A DNA stretch of 55,055 nucleotides from a virus (IMGVR_UViG_3300044844_001196:1-55055); one strand, 5' to 3'; shown: positions 19,164-27,581, numbered from the stretch's first letter. Translations and numbers: made by a program. Notes: generated from the sequence alone by a model not told the origin.

Positions 19164-19247
19164 ATGATTACATTTGGAATTATCTCAATTGCAATATCAG
19201 TGTATGTTGCTTACGATATTATAAAAACTGTTAAAAATAATAAATAA
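19164..19247 (+). CDS. Tiny membrane protein, 27 aa
   Basis: The ORF MITFGIISIAISVYVAYDII ends in a short basic tail (KTVKNNK). One hydrophobic helix of ~18 residues followed by lysines indicates an inner-membrane peptide with the C-terminus in the cytoplasm. It starts one base after the preceding stop and its stop abuts the next ATG at 19248, so the tight spacing supports a real gene. Function unknown. Confidence 0.55.
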   Translation: MITFGIISIAISVYVAYDIIKTVKNNK

Positions 19248-19481
19248 ATGGATTTAGAAAAACCAAGAATTAATTTAAGAGAAATGAACTTTGTTAAATG
19301 TGACGAGTGTGACTTTGACCAGTTCAAAGAAGTTACTTATTTAAAATTAGTCCCAAAACTAATGACAGGGTCGCCTAATGACACAATCGTACCTTTTCCA
19401 ACTTACGCTTGTCTGAAGTGTGGACATATTAATGAGGAATTAAATCCTTTCACACAAGACTCACCTAAACTTGACTTATGA
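19248..19481 (+). CDS. Zinc-ribbon protein, 77 aa
   Basis: Two Cys pairs, CDEC (residues 18-21) and CLKC near residue 60, make a four-cysteine zinc ribbon with a strand-rich middle. It overlaps the gp47-like gene by four bases (ATGA). Small zinc ribbons of this type often bind DNA, RNA or a partner protein; here a role beside the recombination nuclease is inferred only from position. Confidence 0.65.
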   Translation: MDLEKPRINLREMNFVKCDECDFDQFKEVTYLKLVPKLMTGSPNDTIVPFPTYACLKCGHINEELNPFTQDSPKLDL

Positions 19482-20257
19482 TAAAAAAAATAATTCATTT
19501 CAGTGATTTACACATTCGTTTATTTAAAGACCACGACTTGTATAAGAGAATTTTACAAGATGCCTTCAAACAGTGGAGAGATATTGCTCCTGACCGTATT
19601 GTCTTTACTGGAGATTTAGTACATTCTAAAAATCAAATGACGCCTGAGCTTGTTGAATTTATTGCTTGGGTATTGACAGAATGTTCAAAAATTACTAAGA
19701 CAATTTTAATACCTGGTAACCATGACTTCCTTGAAAATAATATGGAAAGATTGGACGCCTTAACTCCAGTGGTGGATTCACTACAAAATGAAATGGTGGT
19801 CTATTATAAAAATAGAGGTGTTTACCCTGACCAAAATATTGATTGGTGTGTGTACTCACTTATGGACCATAATATTCCACCTGAGATTGAAAAATCAGAC
19901 CGAGTTAAGATTGGATTGTTCCATGGTCCTGTACAAGGATTAACAACCAATTTAGGATTTAAATTTGAAGATGGATTTGAATCTTCAAAATTTGATGGAT
20001 GTGATTTGGTATTTTGTGGTGACATCCATAAGAGACAAATCTTTGATATACCTGGTGGAAAGAAAGCTTATATGATTGGTTCAACCATTGTACAAAACTA
20101 TGGTGAAACTATTACAAAACATGGGTATGGAATTTATGATGTTGAAAAGGATGAATATGTTACTGTTGACTTACATAACCCAAAACCATTTATTGCTTTT
20201 AGAATAAACTCATACGAAGATATTGAAAATGGAAAAGAAAAACTCGTTAACTATTGA
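19478..20257 (+). CDS. Recombination endonuclease subunit, gp47/SbcD/Mre11-like
   Basis: Metallophosphoesterase motifs occur in order: FSDLHIR (D9/H11), TGDLVHSK (~47), PGNHDF (~83), LFHGPV (~149) and CGDIHKRQ (~183). With the gp46/SbcC-like ATPase downstream it would form an Mre11-Rad50-type complex that processes DNA ends for recombination-dependent replication, as in T4. At 259 residues it is shorter than T4 gp47 (339); the C-terminal capping and partner-binding part seems reduced. Three genes intervene before the gp46 homologue, unlike T4, where one small gene separates them. Confidence 0.85.
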   Translation: MIKKIIHFSDLHIRLFKDHDLYKRILQDAFKQWRDIAPDRIVFTGDLVHSKNQMTPELVEFIAWVLTECSKITKTILIPGNHDFLENNMERLDALTPVVDSLQNEMVVYYKNRGVYPDQNIDWCVYSLMDHNIPPEIEKSDRVKIGLFHGPVQGLTTNLGFKFEDGFESSKFDGCDLVFCGDIHKRQIFDIPGGKKAYMIGSTIVQNYGETITKHGYGIYDVEKDEYVTVDLHNPKPFIAFRINSYEDIENGKEKLVNY

Positions 20258-20681
20258 GTTAAGTAGATTAGACTCTGAGGATATTAATTTATTTTGTAAA
20301 TTAAATGAAATAAATGATGTAAATGGATTTATTACATTATGTTTGAGAAAAGGGTATTATATTGAAAAATATGGATTATTAAATCAAGGTAACCTACCTG
20401 ATGTAATTGAAAGAGAATTTGAAAGAGAAATAAAAGTCGAGGATACTTCAAAGATTGAAGAACTTGAAAATCAAATTTATATACTTAAAGGTAAACTTGA
20501 AAACCAAAAAGAAATTGAGTGTTTAAAACTTCAAGAAACACTCATGGAACTTAATAGACAACTTGGAGATAAAAATGAAACAATAAAAGAATTAAGAAGT
20601 AAGGTTAATGACCTTGAAAATTTGACAAAAACTTCTTATGCTTTTTATATGAAAAATTCAAACTTAACAAATAAATTATAA
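20229..20681 (+). CDS. Coiled-coil protein, 150 aa
   Basis: The ATG at 20229 is preferred over a TTG two codons upstream; it overlaps the gp47 gene by 29 bases. Residues ~70-140 form a long heptad-type helix (IEELENQIYILKGKLENQ, LNRQLGDKNETIKELRSKV). The N-terminus (LSRLDSEDINLFCKLNEIND) looks helical. No enzyme motif. It could be an adaptor to the gp46/gp47 complex, but this is only suggested by position. Confidence 0.6.
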   Translation: MEKKNSLTIELSRLDSEDINLFCKLNEINDVNGFITLCLRKGYYIEKYGLLNQGNLPDVIEREFEREIKVEDTSKIEELENQIYILKGKLENQKEIECLKLQETLMELNRQLGDKNETIKELRSKVNDLENLTKTSYAFYMKNSNLTNKL

Positions 20682-20685
20682 TATT

Positions 20686-21036
20686 ATGACAGCATTTATT
20701 GTATGGGCAATATTAGCCTACGGATTTAGCACAATAATGGTATATGGTACCATTTTTAAAGGAATGAGAAATTTCATAAAAGAATATGGGGAATCTGATT
20801 TGATTATGTCTGATACATCTAAATTCATATCTGGTATTTTATCATGTATGATGTGTTGTTCTACATGGATTGGGTTTTTCTTAGGTTTATTTATTTATTC
20901 CCCTACCCACGAATTATTCCAATTAAACTCATATTTCTCTTGGTTTTTTGACGGATTATTGGCTTCAGGGTCAGTATGGGGAATAAATGGATTTATTGAA
21001 TGGTTCGAAGAAAATAGACCAAGTAAAATTAAATAA
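20686..21036 (+). CDS. Membrane protein, 116 aa
   Basis: Hydrophobic segments lie at residues ~3-22, ~50-70 (GILSCMMCCSTWIGFFLGLF) and ~85-103. The CMMCCSTWIGFFLG segment resembles the CxxCxGFWxGL pattern of small phage and bacterial membrane proteins (DUF1360-like). The short C-terminal tail is charged. Four bases after the previous gene. Function unknown. Confidence 0.6.
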   Translation: MTAFIVWAILAYGFSTIMVYGTIFKGMRNFIKEYGESDLIMSDTSKFISGILSCMMCCSTWIGFFLGLFIYSPTHELFQLNSYFSWFFDGLLASGSVWGINGFIEWFEENRPSKIK

Positions 21037-21052
21037 CTAAAAACAAATATAT

Positions 21053-21238
21053 ATGCCAAAATCAAGATTAAGACCAAACCACAAACAGAAAGTTGCGGCT
21101 TGGAAAATGAAAGTAGAACACGCTAAAAGACGTTATCAAAGAATGATGAACGAAGCGATGATGGAACAAATTGAAAAAATTAGAGAGGCTCAATCAGGAA
21201 CCACTGAGAACAATGAACCTGTTCAGCAAACCGTTTAA
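21053..21238 (+). CDS. Small basic protein, 61 aa
   Basis: Strongly basic N-terminal half (PKSRLRPNHKQKVAAWKMKV, AKRRYQRMMNE) with predicted helices, then a Gln/Glu tail. It may bind nucleic acid or be an assembly factor; no family assigned. It lies immediately upstream of the gp46 homologue, the place where T4 has small gene 46.1/46.2-type ORFs. Confidence 0.55.
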   Translation: MPKSRLRPNHKQKVAAWKMKVEHAKRRYQRMMNEAMMEQIEKIREAQSGTTENNEPVQQTV

Positions 21239-21254
21239 TTTAGAGAGAGTAAGG

Positions 21255-23582
21255 ATGATTAAAGATTTGGATTTTAATAAGTTTGAAAACCCATATGTAC
21301 AAGTCGTATGGGAGGATGCTCCCGAAAATTTCACACAAGAAAAGTTAAAGAATGTGAAACATTACTTCCAAAAGAAGTATAACACAACTAGTGTAAATGT
21401 TATTACAAAACTTAAAAAGAGTGAAGAAGTTCAGGACAATGTTGACGTGTCATTCAATATTATGGATGAAAACTTCCAACATGAACTTATGAAATCCATT
21501 CTTGAATCTAAAGGACAAGTAAATCTTTATGAAGATATTCTAAAAATTGACTCAGCAGTTAACAACAAAATGATTGCTGAACAAGAAGAGGTTGGGACAT
21601 TCAAGAAGTGGTTTATTAAGAAAATTGAGTTTTCAAATTTTTTATCTTACGGTGAAAATCAAACCCTTAACTTTGAAAAGTTAGGGGGTATCACTGTAAT
21701 TGAATCAGACCCACCTAACTTTGGAGGTAAGACTGTTCTATCTGTTGATTTATTGTTATTTTTATTCTTTAATACTACGACCAAGACAAACAAGGCTGAG
21801 GAAGTATTCAATAGGTACTCAGATAAAGATAAAGTATCTGTTCGTGGTGAGATTGTAATTGATGGTGAGGATTACATTATTGTTCGAGAACTTGAACGTA
21901 AAAAATCAAAGGCAGGTGAATGGAATGTTAAAACTGAATTAGATTTCTTTAAGAAATATCCTGATGGTTCATTAGTTAAGTTTACTGGAGAACAAAGACG
22001 AGAAACTGAAAATTTCATCAAAACATCTATTGGAAGTTATGATGACTTCTTAATGACTATTTTAACTACAGGTACTAACCTTGAAGATTTACTTGAGGCT
22101 AAACCAACGGCAAGAGGACAAGTTTTATCAAGATTTTTAGGATTAGATTTCTTAAAAAGAAAAGAAGAAACTGGTAAAGAAATTTATTCAGTATTTTCTA
22201 AGTCTATGATTTCAAATATCTACAACACTGAATCATTAAAAACTCAGAATGAGGAGTTAGTCATTACCAATGAAACTATTAAAAATACAATTAAGGAAAA
22301 TCAAACTAAGATTGTTGATGTTAATGGACGTATTGATAAAGGTCAGGAGTATCGTGACAATTTATTAAAATCAAAAGTTGTTGTTGAAAAAGAACTTACT
22401 CTAATGAACCCTGACCAAACTCAAAAAGAGATTGATGGGTTTGAAAATCAGATTAAACAAAACATTTTATTGAGAGATTCAATTAAGATTGTTGAACCTT
22501 CAGAGTTTTATACTGAAAGTGAACACGACAAGATTAAAGAAGAATATCAAAAGGCTTATAAGCAAAAAGTTGAGGTTGATACGAACATTTCAGGAATTGA
22601 AAAGTTAAAAAGTTCTGTGAGTGGTGGAATCAAATGTGAACACTGTGGAATTGAATTAATGAACGCGGCAATCACACAATCTAGAATCGCAGAACTTGAC
22701 GGACTTATCATGCAAAAAACCGAAATACAAGGGCTAATGCAGGAATTGTCCGACAAAGAACAGGGGTTTGTTAAACTTAAAAAAGACTTTGATGAGTATG
22801 AAAAAAATAAACTTGTTTATGAAAAATACCAAGCTACAATAGAAACATTCCAAACTAAAAAAGAAACTTTGGAGTCAAAACTATCAAGGTACTCTGAGAT
22901 GCAAGACGTTATTAAGTCAAATGAGCAAATCGAGAGCCAAATCATAAAGGCAAATTTAAGGTTGGAAGAATTAAAAAGAGAATTGGAACAGATACAAAAA
23001 AGTATCTCCAATTCAGAGTTCCAAATTAAACAAAACGAGGAGAAAATTGACGGTAATTTAAAGACAATTGTTAAAATTGCTGAGGAACAAGAAAAAGAAA
23101 TGAAGTATAAATTGTACTTGGAATTGTTCGGTAAGAATGGTATTGCTAAGAGAATTATGAAGAGCATGATGCCACTTATCAATTCAGAGTTACAACGATT
23201 ATTACAGGACTCTTGTTATTTCAGATTAGAAATTCGTATTAGTGAAAAGAATGAGGTTGAGTTTTGGATGATTGATAACAATACCCAAGTTGAAAAACTT
23301 ATGACAACAGGTTCAGGGTATGAGAAAACCATTGCATCACTCGCTCTAAGAGCGGTACTTGCCAAAGTATGTTCATTACCAAAACCAAACATTACAGTAT
23401 TTGACGAGGTGTTCGGAAAGATTTCCAACGACAACTTGGAAATGGTATATGAGTTCTTTATTAAGATTAAAGAGTACTTTGAAAACATTTTAGTAATTAC
23501 ACACAACCCAATGATTTCAAATTGGGCGGATAATGTAATCAAAATTTCAAAAACAGACAATATCTCCAAAGTTTCACAATAA
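21255..23582 (+). CDS. Recombination ATPase subunit, gp46/SbcC/Rad50-like
   Basis: The start at ATG 21255 has a good ribosome site (GAGAGTAAGG); ATG 21213 is an alternative. An unusual ~118-residue N-terminal extension precedes the Rad50 fold (IKKIEFSNFLSYGENQTLNF). Walker A reads SDPPNFGGKT (~151-160), where the first conserved Gly is Pro. Long coiled coils flank a zinc-hook CEHC (~460). Near the C-terminus are the ABC signature TTGSGYEKTIASLALRA and Walker B ITVFDEVFGK (~711-720). With the gp47 homologue it forms a DNA-end-processing ATPase-nuclease. A terminator overlaps the 3' end. Confidence 0.85.
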   Translation: MIKDLDFNKFENPYVQVVWEDAPENFTQEKLKNVKHYFQKKYNTTSVNVITKLKKSEEVQDNVDVSFNIMDENFQHELMKSILESKGQVNLYEDILKIDSAVNNKMIAEQEEVGTFKKWFIKKIEFSNFLSYGENQTLNFEKLGGITVIESDPPNFGGKTVLSVDLLLFLFFNTTTKTNKAEEVFNRYSDKDKVSVRGEIVIDGEDYIIVRELERKKSKAGEWNVKTELDFFKKYPDGSLVKFTGEQRRETENFIKTSIGSYDDFLMTILTTGTNLEDLLEAKPTARGQVLSRFLGLDFLKRKEETGKEIYSVFSKSMISNIYNTESLKTQNEELVITNETIKNTIKENQTKIVDVNGRIDKGQEYRDNLLKSKVVVEKELTLMNPDQTQKEIDGFENQIKQNILLRDSIKIVEPSEFYTESEHDKIKEEYQKAYKQKVEVDTNISGIEKLKSSVSGGIKCEHCGIELMNAAITQSRIAELDGLIMQKTEIQGLMQELSDKEQGFVKLKKDFDEYEKNKLVYEKYQATIETFQTKKETLESKLSRYSEMQDVIKSNEQIESQIIKANLRLEELKRELEQIQKSISNSEFQIKQNEEKIDGNLKTIVKIAEEQEKEMKYKLYLELFGKNGIAKRIMKSMMPLINSELQRLLQDSCYFRLEIRISEKNEVEFWMIDNNTQVEKLMTTGSGYEKTIASLALRAVLAKVCSLPKPNITVFDEVFGKISNDNLEMVYEFFIKIKEYFENILVITHNPMISNWADNVIKISKTDNISKVSQ

Positions 23583-23604
23583 TTCTTTGGGGATATTGTT
23601 TTTT
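23557..23604 (+). terminator. Intrinsic terminator at the 3' end of the gp46 gene
   Basis: ACAATATCTCCAAAG pairs with CTTTGGGGATATTGT (one G-U pair) across a 13-base loop holding the stop codon, followed by a six-base T-run. Its right arm contains the TTTG (-33) of the next promoter. Confidence 0.85.
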
Positions 23605-23617
23605 CATCGTATATTTG
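23586..23617 (+). promoter_or_regulatory. Bacteroidetes-type promoter
   Basis: TTTG (23586-23589), 20 bases, TATATTTG (23610-23617): a full match to the TTTG-N19-21-TAnnTTTG pattern of Bacteroidetes primary sigma factors. It lies 13 bases before the ATG at 23631 and drives the unknown gene and sigma-factor gene. Confidence 0.8.
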
Positions 23618-23630
23618 TAGAAATAAAATT

Positions 23631-24152
23631 ATGGAATATATACTTTTTGCTTTTGGGGATTACAAGGAAACTGAGCCTCACATTAAATTAATAATTGATT
23701 GTGTCTCACAAATATCTAAAAAAGACGTAAGGTACCAATATGGAGACGCTGGGATAATAGTTAACTTTGAAACTTCATTGGATACTGATGGAATTAGTAA
23801 ATTTTTTGAAGAATCAATAACTAAATTGACCGCAATGTTTTTTGTTTTTCCTGTAAATGATAATATGATTCTTTCTATGGATGAGGACATTCATAGTCAT
23901 TTATTTGGTGAAACTGACAAAAAGTCAGACAATAAAGTCACAAATTTTACAATTGATATGACTGACATACCTAAGTTTGGGGATAGTGATATCAGTGATT
24001 CTATGGAAAAACTGTTTAGTGTATTATTTAAACCACAGACAATACCTGTTGAAGTACCTACTTTGGACCAATTATTGGACAAGATAAATGAATCAGGTAT
24101 TGACTCATTAACTGAAAACGAAATCAAATTATTAAATGAATACTCAAAATAA
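23631..24152 (+). CDS. Hypothetical protein, 173 aa
   Basis: No known family. The protein is acidic with an alpha/beta N-terminal half (EYILFAFGDYKETEPHIKL) and a Ser/Asp-rich middle. It is first behind a strong host-type promoter and overlaps the sigma-factor gene by 17 bases, so the two are co-expressed; a regulator or partner of the sigma factor is possible but unproven. Confidence 0.6.
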   Translation: MEYILFAFGDYKETEPHIKLIIDCVSQISKKDVRYQYGDAGIIVNFETSLDTDGISKFFEESITKLTAMFFVFPVNDNMILSMDEDIHSHLFGETDKKSDNKVTNFTIDMTDIPKFGDSDISDSMEKLFSVLFKPQTIPVEVPTLDQLLDKINESGIDSLTENEIKLLNEYSK

Positions 24153-24960
24153 ATTAAACATGATAAATAAACAATCTGTAATTCCAATTAATCAAGACGA
24201 AGTTAGTTTTTACTTAAAAGACATTAGGAAAATTAAAGTGATGACACCTGAAAGAGAAAGGGAGTTATCAAAAATAATGCAATCTGAAAACATTTCAGAA
24301 AAACAAAAAGAGTCAATTAAGAAGGAAATTTTAGAAGGTAATTTACGTTTTGTCATTACAGTTGCAAAACAGTACCAAAATCAAGGAGTTGATTTTCCTG
24401 ATTTGGTTGCGGAAGGTAATATTGGATTGATGAAAGCTCTGAATAATTTTGATTGGTCTAAAAATTTAAGATTTATTTCTTACGCAGTTTGGTGGGTTAG
24501 ACAATCAATTCTACAGTCTCTTAACGAACATTCACGAACTATTCGTATACCCGTTAACGTTGTTCAAGACCTACATAAAGAAAAAAAGAGAGTTGAAAAA
24601 ACTGACGGTAGAATGGAGGATAAATTCGCCAACTTACCATACACTATTAACTTAGAGACTCAAATCAATGAAGAGGGGGATACTTTAATTGATTTGATTG
24701 AGAATAAGGATTCTATGAGACCTGACGAAGTATTCAATACTTCACAACAATTACGAGATGGTTTAGTTAATATACTAAACATATTAGATGAAAGAGAAAA
24801 ACAAATTGTTGAGGACTATTATGGAATTTCAGGTACACCTAGAACATTAGAGGATATCGGTTCAGATTTCAATCTAACTAAAGAAAGAGTTAGACAGATT
24901 AAAGAAAAGGCTCTACGTAAGTTACGTAATGAGAGTTCATCGTTGTTCGATTATATCTGA
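24136..24960 (+). CDS. RNA polymerase sigma-70 family factor
   Basis: The 274-residue protein has region 1.2 (DEVSFYLKDIRKI, ~21-33), region 2 (EGNLRFVITVAKQYQN to ISYAVWWVRQSILQSL, ~67-129), region 2.4/3.0 (EHSRTIRIPVNVV) and region 4 (ILDEREKQIVEDYYG; DIGSDFNLTKERVRQIKEKA, ~250-265). It lacks the large region 1.1 and non-conserved insert and has a shortened region 3. It resembles group 1/2 primary-type factors more than ECF factors. It probably redirects host polymerase to phage promoters; the TATTTATA boxes are candidate targets. Confidence 0.88.
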   Translation: MNTQNKLNMINKQSVIPINQDEVSFYLKDIRKIKVMTPERERELSKIMQSENISEKQKESIKKEILEGNLRFVITVAKQYQNQGVDFPDLVAEGNIGLMKALNNFDWSKNLRFISYAVWWVRQSILQSLNEHSRTIRIPVNVVQDLHKEKKRVEKTDGRMEDKFANLPYTINLETQINEEGDTLIDLIENKDSMRPDEVFNTSQQLRDGLVNILNILDEREKQIVEDYYGISGTPRTLEDIGSDFNLTKERVRQIKEKALRKLRNESSSLFDYI

Positions 24961-25009
24961 TGAAGTATTTATTGTTTATTATTTATATTTAAATTTTAAA
25001 AAAAAAGTT

Positions 25010-25288
25010 ATGGACAAAATTAAAAATTATCTTCCGATTACGACTTTTGTTTTAGTATTCTTAATTTTCATTAAAGGATGTGGAACAGGAAGTCAGGTTA
25101 AATCAACACAAAAAGATGTTGAAATTTTAAAAACTAAAGTAGATTCACTATCCAATATTTTGGTAACACAAGATGAGATGGTTAAGTTAATTAAAGAAAC
25201 TCCAAATTGGAAAACTTTAGAGATTGAAGAATTATCTGACAAAAACAATGTGCCAATAAATCATTATAAGAATGAATTAGAAAAATGA
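25010..25288 (+). CDS. Single-pass membrane or lipoprotein with coiled coil, 92 aa
   Basis: The start at ATG 25010 gives a hydrophobic segment (residues 8-24, ITTFVLVFLIFIKGC) followed by a helix rich in K/D/S (STQKDVEILKTKVDSLSNIL). The Cys at the end of the hydrophobic segment could be lipidated, but the lipobox is weak. The architecture resembles an inner-membrane spanin. It overlaps the next membrane gene by four bases and lies two genes upstream of an amidase-like protein, so a lysis group is possible. Confidence 0.55.
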   Translation: MDKIKNYLPITTFVLVFLIFIKGCGTGSQVKSTQKDVEILKTKVDSLSNILVTQDEMVKLIKETPNWKTLEIEELSDKNNVPINHYKNELEK

Positions 25289-26151
25289 AAAATTGGTTAA
25301 CTAAAAATCTAAAAAACATTATCGTAACTGCTTTTGTTATACCGATTTTACTTGTTGCCTTTGTTTCTATTTCCCATGTAACTTCTTTTTACGGGTTATC
25401 GAATCCATTTACTTGGGCAATTTATTTGTCTGTTGGTATTGAAATTGCTGCATTGTCAGCACTTGCGGCTGTCTCTGTTAATATGGGTAGGTTTGTTTAC
25501 TTACCCTTTTTTATTGTGACTCTAATACAAATGTTAGGTAACATATTTTTTTCATTCACTTATATTGACGAAACAGGGCAATCGTTTAAAGATTGGATTG
25601 ATATGACTGGAGGATTATTTGAGACTATGGGTGTTGAAAGAAACGATTTAAATTCACATAAAACAATTTTATCTTTTTTGACCGGTGGATTATTACCAAT
25701 AATATCTTTAACTTTCGCACATATGTTGGTTAAATTTAGTGAAAAAAATCAGTCAGTAGTTGAAGAAGTTAATGATAAAGTGGAGTTAACTACCGAGGAT
25801 GCCCGTAAGATAATGGAGGAGAAAATTAAACAAGAAGAAGAAATAAGATATAAACCAACAGAAGAGGACTTACAAAAATTAGAAAAGGTTATTAATGTTA
25901 TTCATCACGAACCTGAAGAAGTATCCACAGAACCTATTAGACCATCTGATGAGGAGTTAGATAAGTTGCAAGATTTATTGAACCAAAAATATATGGGGCA
26001 TATTGAAAATTCTACAACTACTGAAGATACTGAAACAATCTTGAATAATGATGAGAATAAAGAAATTACTTTGGAGGAAAACACAATAAACGATTCCTTA
26101 AATCCGCCAAGGTCTTTGAGATATGTCAACGATAGAATTTACGGTAGATAA
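25285..26151 (+). CDS. Multi-pass membrane protein with acidic C-terminal tail
   Basis: The 288-residue protein has four hydrophobic segments: about residues 12-32, 42-66, 70-90 and 128-152. A charged cytoplasmic tail of ~135 residues rich in Glu follows (EARK, EEVNDKVELTTEDAR, EPEEVSTEPIRPSDEE). No family recognised. Its place between a single-pass protein and an amidase-like protein would fit a holin or scaffold in a lysis cassette, but it is larger than usual holins. Confidence 0.55.
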   Translation: MKNWLTKNLKNIIVTAFVIPILLVAFVSISHVTSFYGLSNPFTWAIYLSVGIEIAALSALAAVSVNMGRFVYLPFFIVTLIQMLGNIFFSFTYIDETGQSFKDWIDMTGGLFETMGVERNDLNSHKTILSFLTGGLLPIISLTFAHMLVKFSEKNQSVVEEVNDKVELTTEDARKIMEEKIKQEEEIRYKPTEEDLQKLEKVINVIHHEPEEVSTEPIRPSDEELDKLQDLLNQKYMGHIENSTTTEDTETILNNDENKEITLEENTINDSLNPPRSLRYVNDRIYGR

Positions 26152-26740
26152 GTATGGTGTTTTCAAATCTCTTGGTACACACGATAAAAAGAACATAATA
26201 TTATGTTCAACTAATAGGGATATTACAAATTATTTAATTAGTTTAAAATATCGGTATTTAAAAGAATACTCTAAAATCCCTCACTATATTATTACAAAAA
26301 CCGGCACAGTGTTACAATTATTGAATAACACTGATGTCGGTTATTTTTTTCAAAACCCTGAAATAGATAATGAGAGTATTGTTGTTTGTTTAGAAAATTT
26401 AGGATGGTTTGAAAAAGAAGTACAAAATAATGGTTTCAAAGACTGCTTTGGTAATATTTATAAAGAAGTAGAAGTTTTTGAAAAAAAATGGAGAGATAAA
26501 CTTTATTGGGACGTTTTTACTGAACAACAAAAAAATGTTATTTATCCACTATTAGATAAAATTTGTACTGAAAATAACATAAAAAAAAGGTTTATTGGAC
26601 ATAATACTAAAGTAAAAGGGTTCAGTAAGTTTGAAGGTGTACTGATAAGAAGTAATATTAATCAGAGATATTTGGACTTAAACCCATCTTTTGATTGTGA
26701 ATATTTAACAAAAAAATTTGATAATGATGAATTCATATAA
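26123..26740 (+). CDS. N-acetylmuramoyl-L-alanine amidase-like protein, degenerate active site
   Basis: The 205-residue protein follows the amidase_2/PGRP fold: strand IILCST (23-30), PHYIITKTGTVLQLL (53-67), SIVVCLENLGWF (85-96) and IGHNTKVKGFSKFEG (158-172). In active enzymes such as T7 lysozyme the first strand ends in a zinc His and the last motif carries His plus Asp/Cys. Here the first position is Cys/Ser and the final acidic or Cys ligand is missing, although H160 and H54 remain. It may bind peptidoglycan without cutting it, or use other ligands. It overlaps neighbours on both sides. Confidence 0.55.
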   Translation: MSTIEFTVDKYGVFKSLGTHDKKNIILCSTNRDITNYLISLKYRYLKEYSKIPHYIITKTGTVLQLLNNTDVGYFFQNPEIDNESIVVCLENLGWFEKEVQNNGFKDCFGNIYKEVEVFEKKWRDKLYWDVFTEQQKNVIYPLLDKICTENNIKKRFIGHNTKVKGFSKFEGVLIRSNINQRYLDLNPSFDCEYLTKKFDNDEFI

Positions 26741-27329
26741 TGACATTAAAGACCATTTAGCCAAAGTAAGACAGGCTCTTAGCTCTAATCAACAAAACAT
26801 TAAAGAAAATAAAGATATTAAAAATCTCTATGTTATTAAAGAGGATTTTGAGGCGACAGGGGATATCACTAAGAAATACGATTTGGGTAAAACTATTGAA
26901 GATGAAATTGATGTGGACATTGATAGAGAAATCCCAAAAGATGAATACGACCAAGCTTATAGAATATCTGGAGGGGTATTAATCATTTACGGAAATAAAA
27001 AGTCTGATACCGAACTTACTAGTGAAGAGAAAACAGTATTTCAAGAAACTATGGATGAATTTGTAAGTGAAGTTTCTGATTTAACAAATTTTGGTCCATT
27101 ACAAATATATTCAAATAATGTTGAGTGGTCAGGTAAAATTGTTGATTTTGATATGACATTTAAATTTAGAATAGGTGAAAGTAACGGATTGTACATTACA
27201 GGGGACACATTACAGGTTGATGATAACTTTTTAAACACTATCACAAAATTACAAACCTATTACGAGAAATTTAAATCTAAGTGGGCTAAAGTGATAGCAT
27301 CAAGAAAAAAGACAAGTGTAAAAAAGTAA
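26724..27329 (+). CDS. Hypothetical protein, 201 aa
   Basis: No family recognised. ATG 26724 (or 26727) is preferred over an upstream TTG; it overlaps the amidase-like gene by 17 bases. N-terminal half helical and charged, C-terminal half an alpha/beta domain (DEFVSEVSDLTNFGPLQI, WSGKIVDFDMTFKFRIG). Followed by small helical genes likely in the same operon. Confidence 0.55.
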   Translation: MMNSYNDIKDHLAKVRQALSSNQQNIKENKDIKNLYVIKEDFEATGDITKKYDLGKTIEDEIDVDIDREIPKDEYDQAYRISGGVLIIYGNKKSDTELTSEEKTVFQETMDEFVSEVSDLTNFGPLQIYSNNVEWSGKIVDFDMTFKFRIGESNGLYITGDTLQVDDNFLNTITKLQTYYEKFKSKWAKVIASRKKTSVKK

Positions 27330-27335
27330 TTAATT

Positions 27336-27581
27336 ATGGCTCTATCCCAAAGTGAAAAAAAAGAAATTGAAACTCTTGTAAAAAAAGAGATTAAAGACTT
27401 TTTAAATTCAAACACTCTTAGGCAGTTTGAAGATAAAATGTTAGATATGGTTGCTAAAGATTTAAAAAGAGGAAAACTAGAATCTGAGACCAAAGAAATT
27501 GTAATAAAAATATTCAAAGAGTTTTACCAATTGATGTGGACACAAAGGTCAATGTGGGAACCAAGACTAAGAAGTGCTTAA
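27336..27581 (+). CDS. Small helical protein, 81 aa
   Basis: Lys/Glu-rich helices (SEKKEIETLVKKEIKDFLN, MVAKDLKRGKLESETKEI) ending in an aromatic segment FYQLMWTQRSMWEPRL. No family recognised, but this pattern recurs in small phage virion-associated proteins. It sits 6 bases behind the previous gene and 5 bases before the next. Confidence 0.55.
   Translation: MALSQSEKKEIETLVKKEIKDFLNSNTLRQFEDKMLDMVAKDLKRGKLESETKEIVIKIFKEFYQLMWTQRSMWEPRLRSA

Noticed and set aside
21895-23200. Minus-strand ORFs in the gp46 gene
   Set aside because: Ile/Ser/Phe-rich antisense of coiled-coil codons, not real genes.
24961-25009. Extended start for the 25010 gene at 24929
   Set aside because: The extension overlaps the sigma gene and adds a non-signal-like segment; ATG 25010 gives a clean N-terminal hydrophobic helix.
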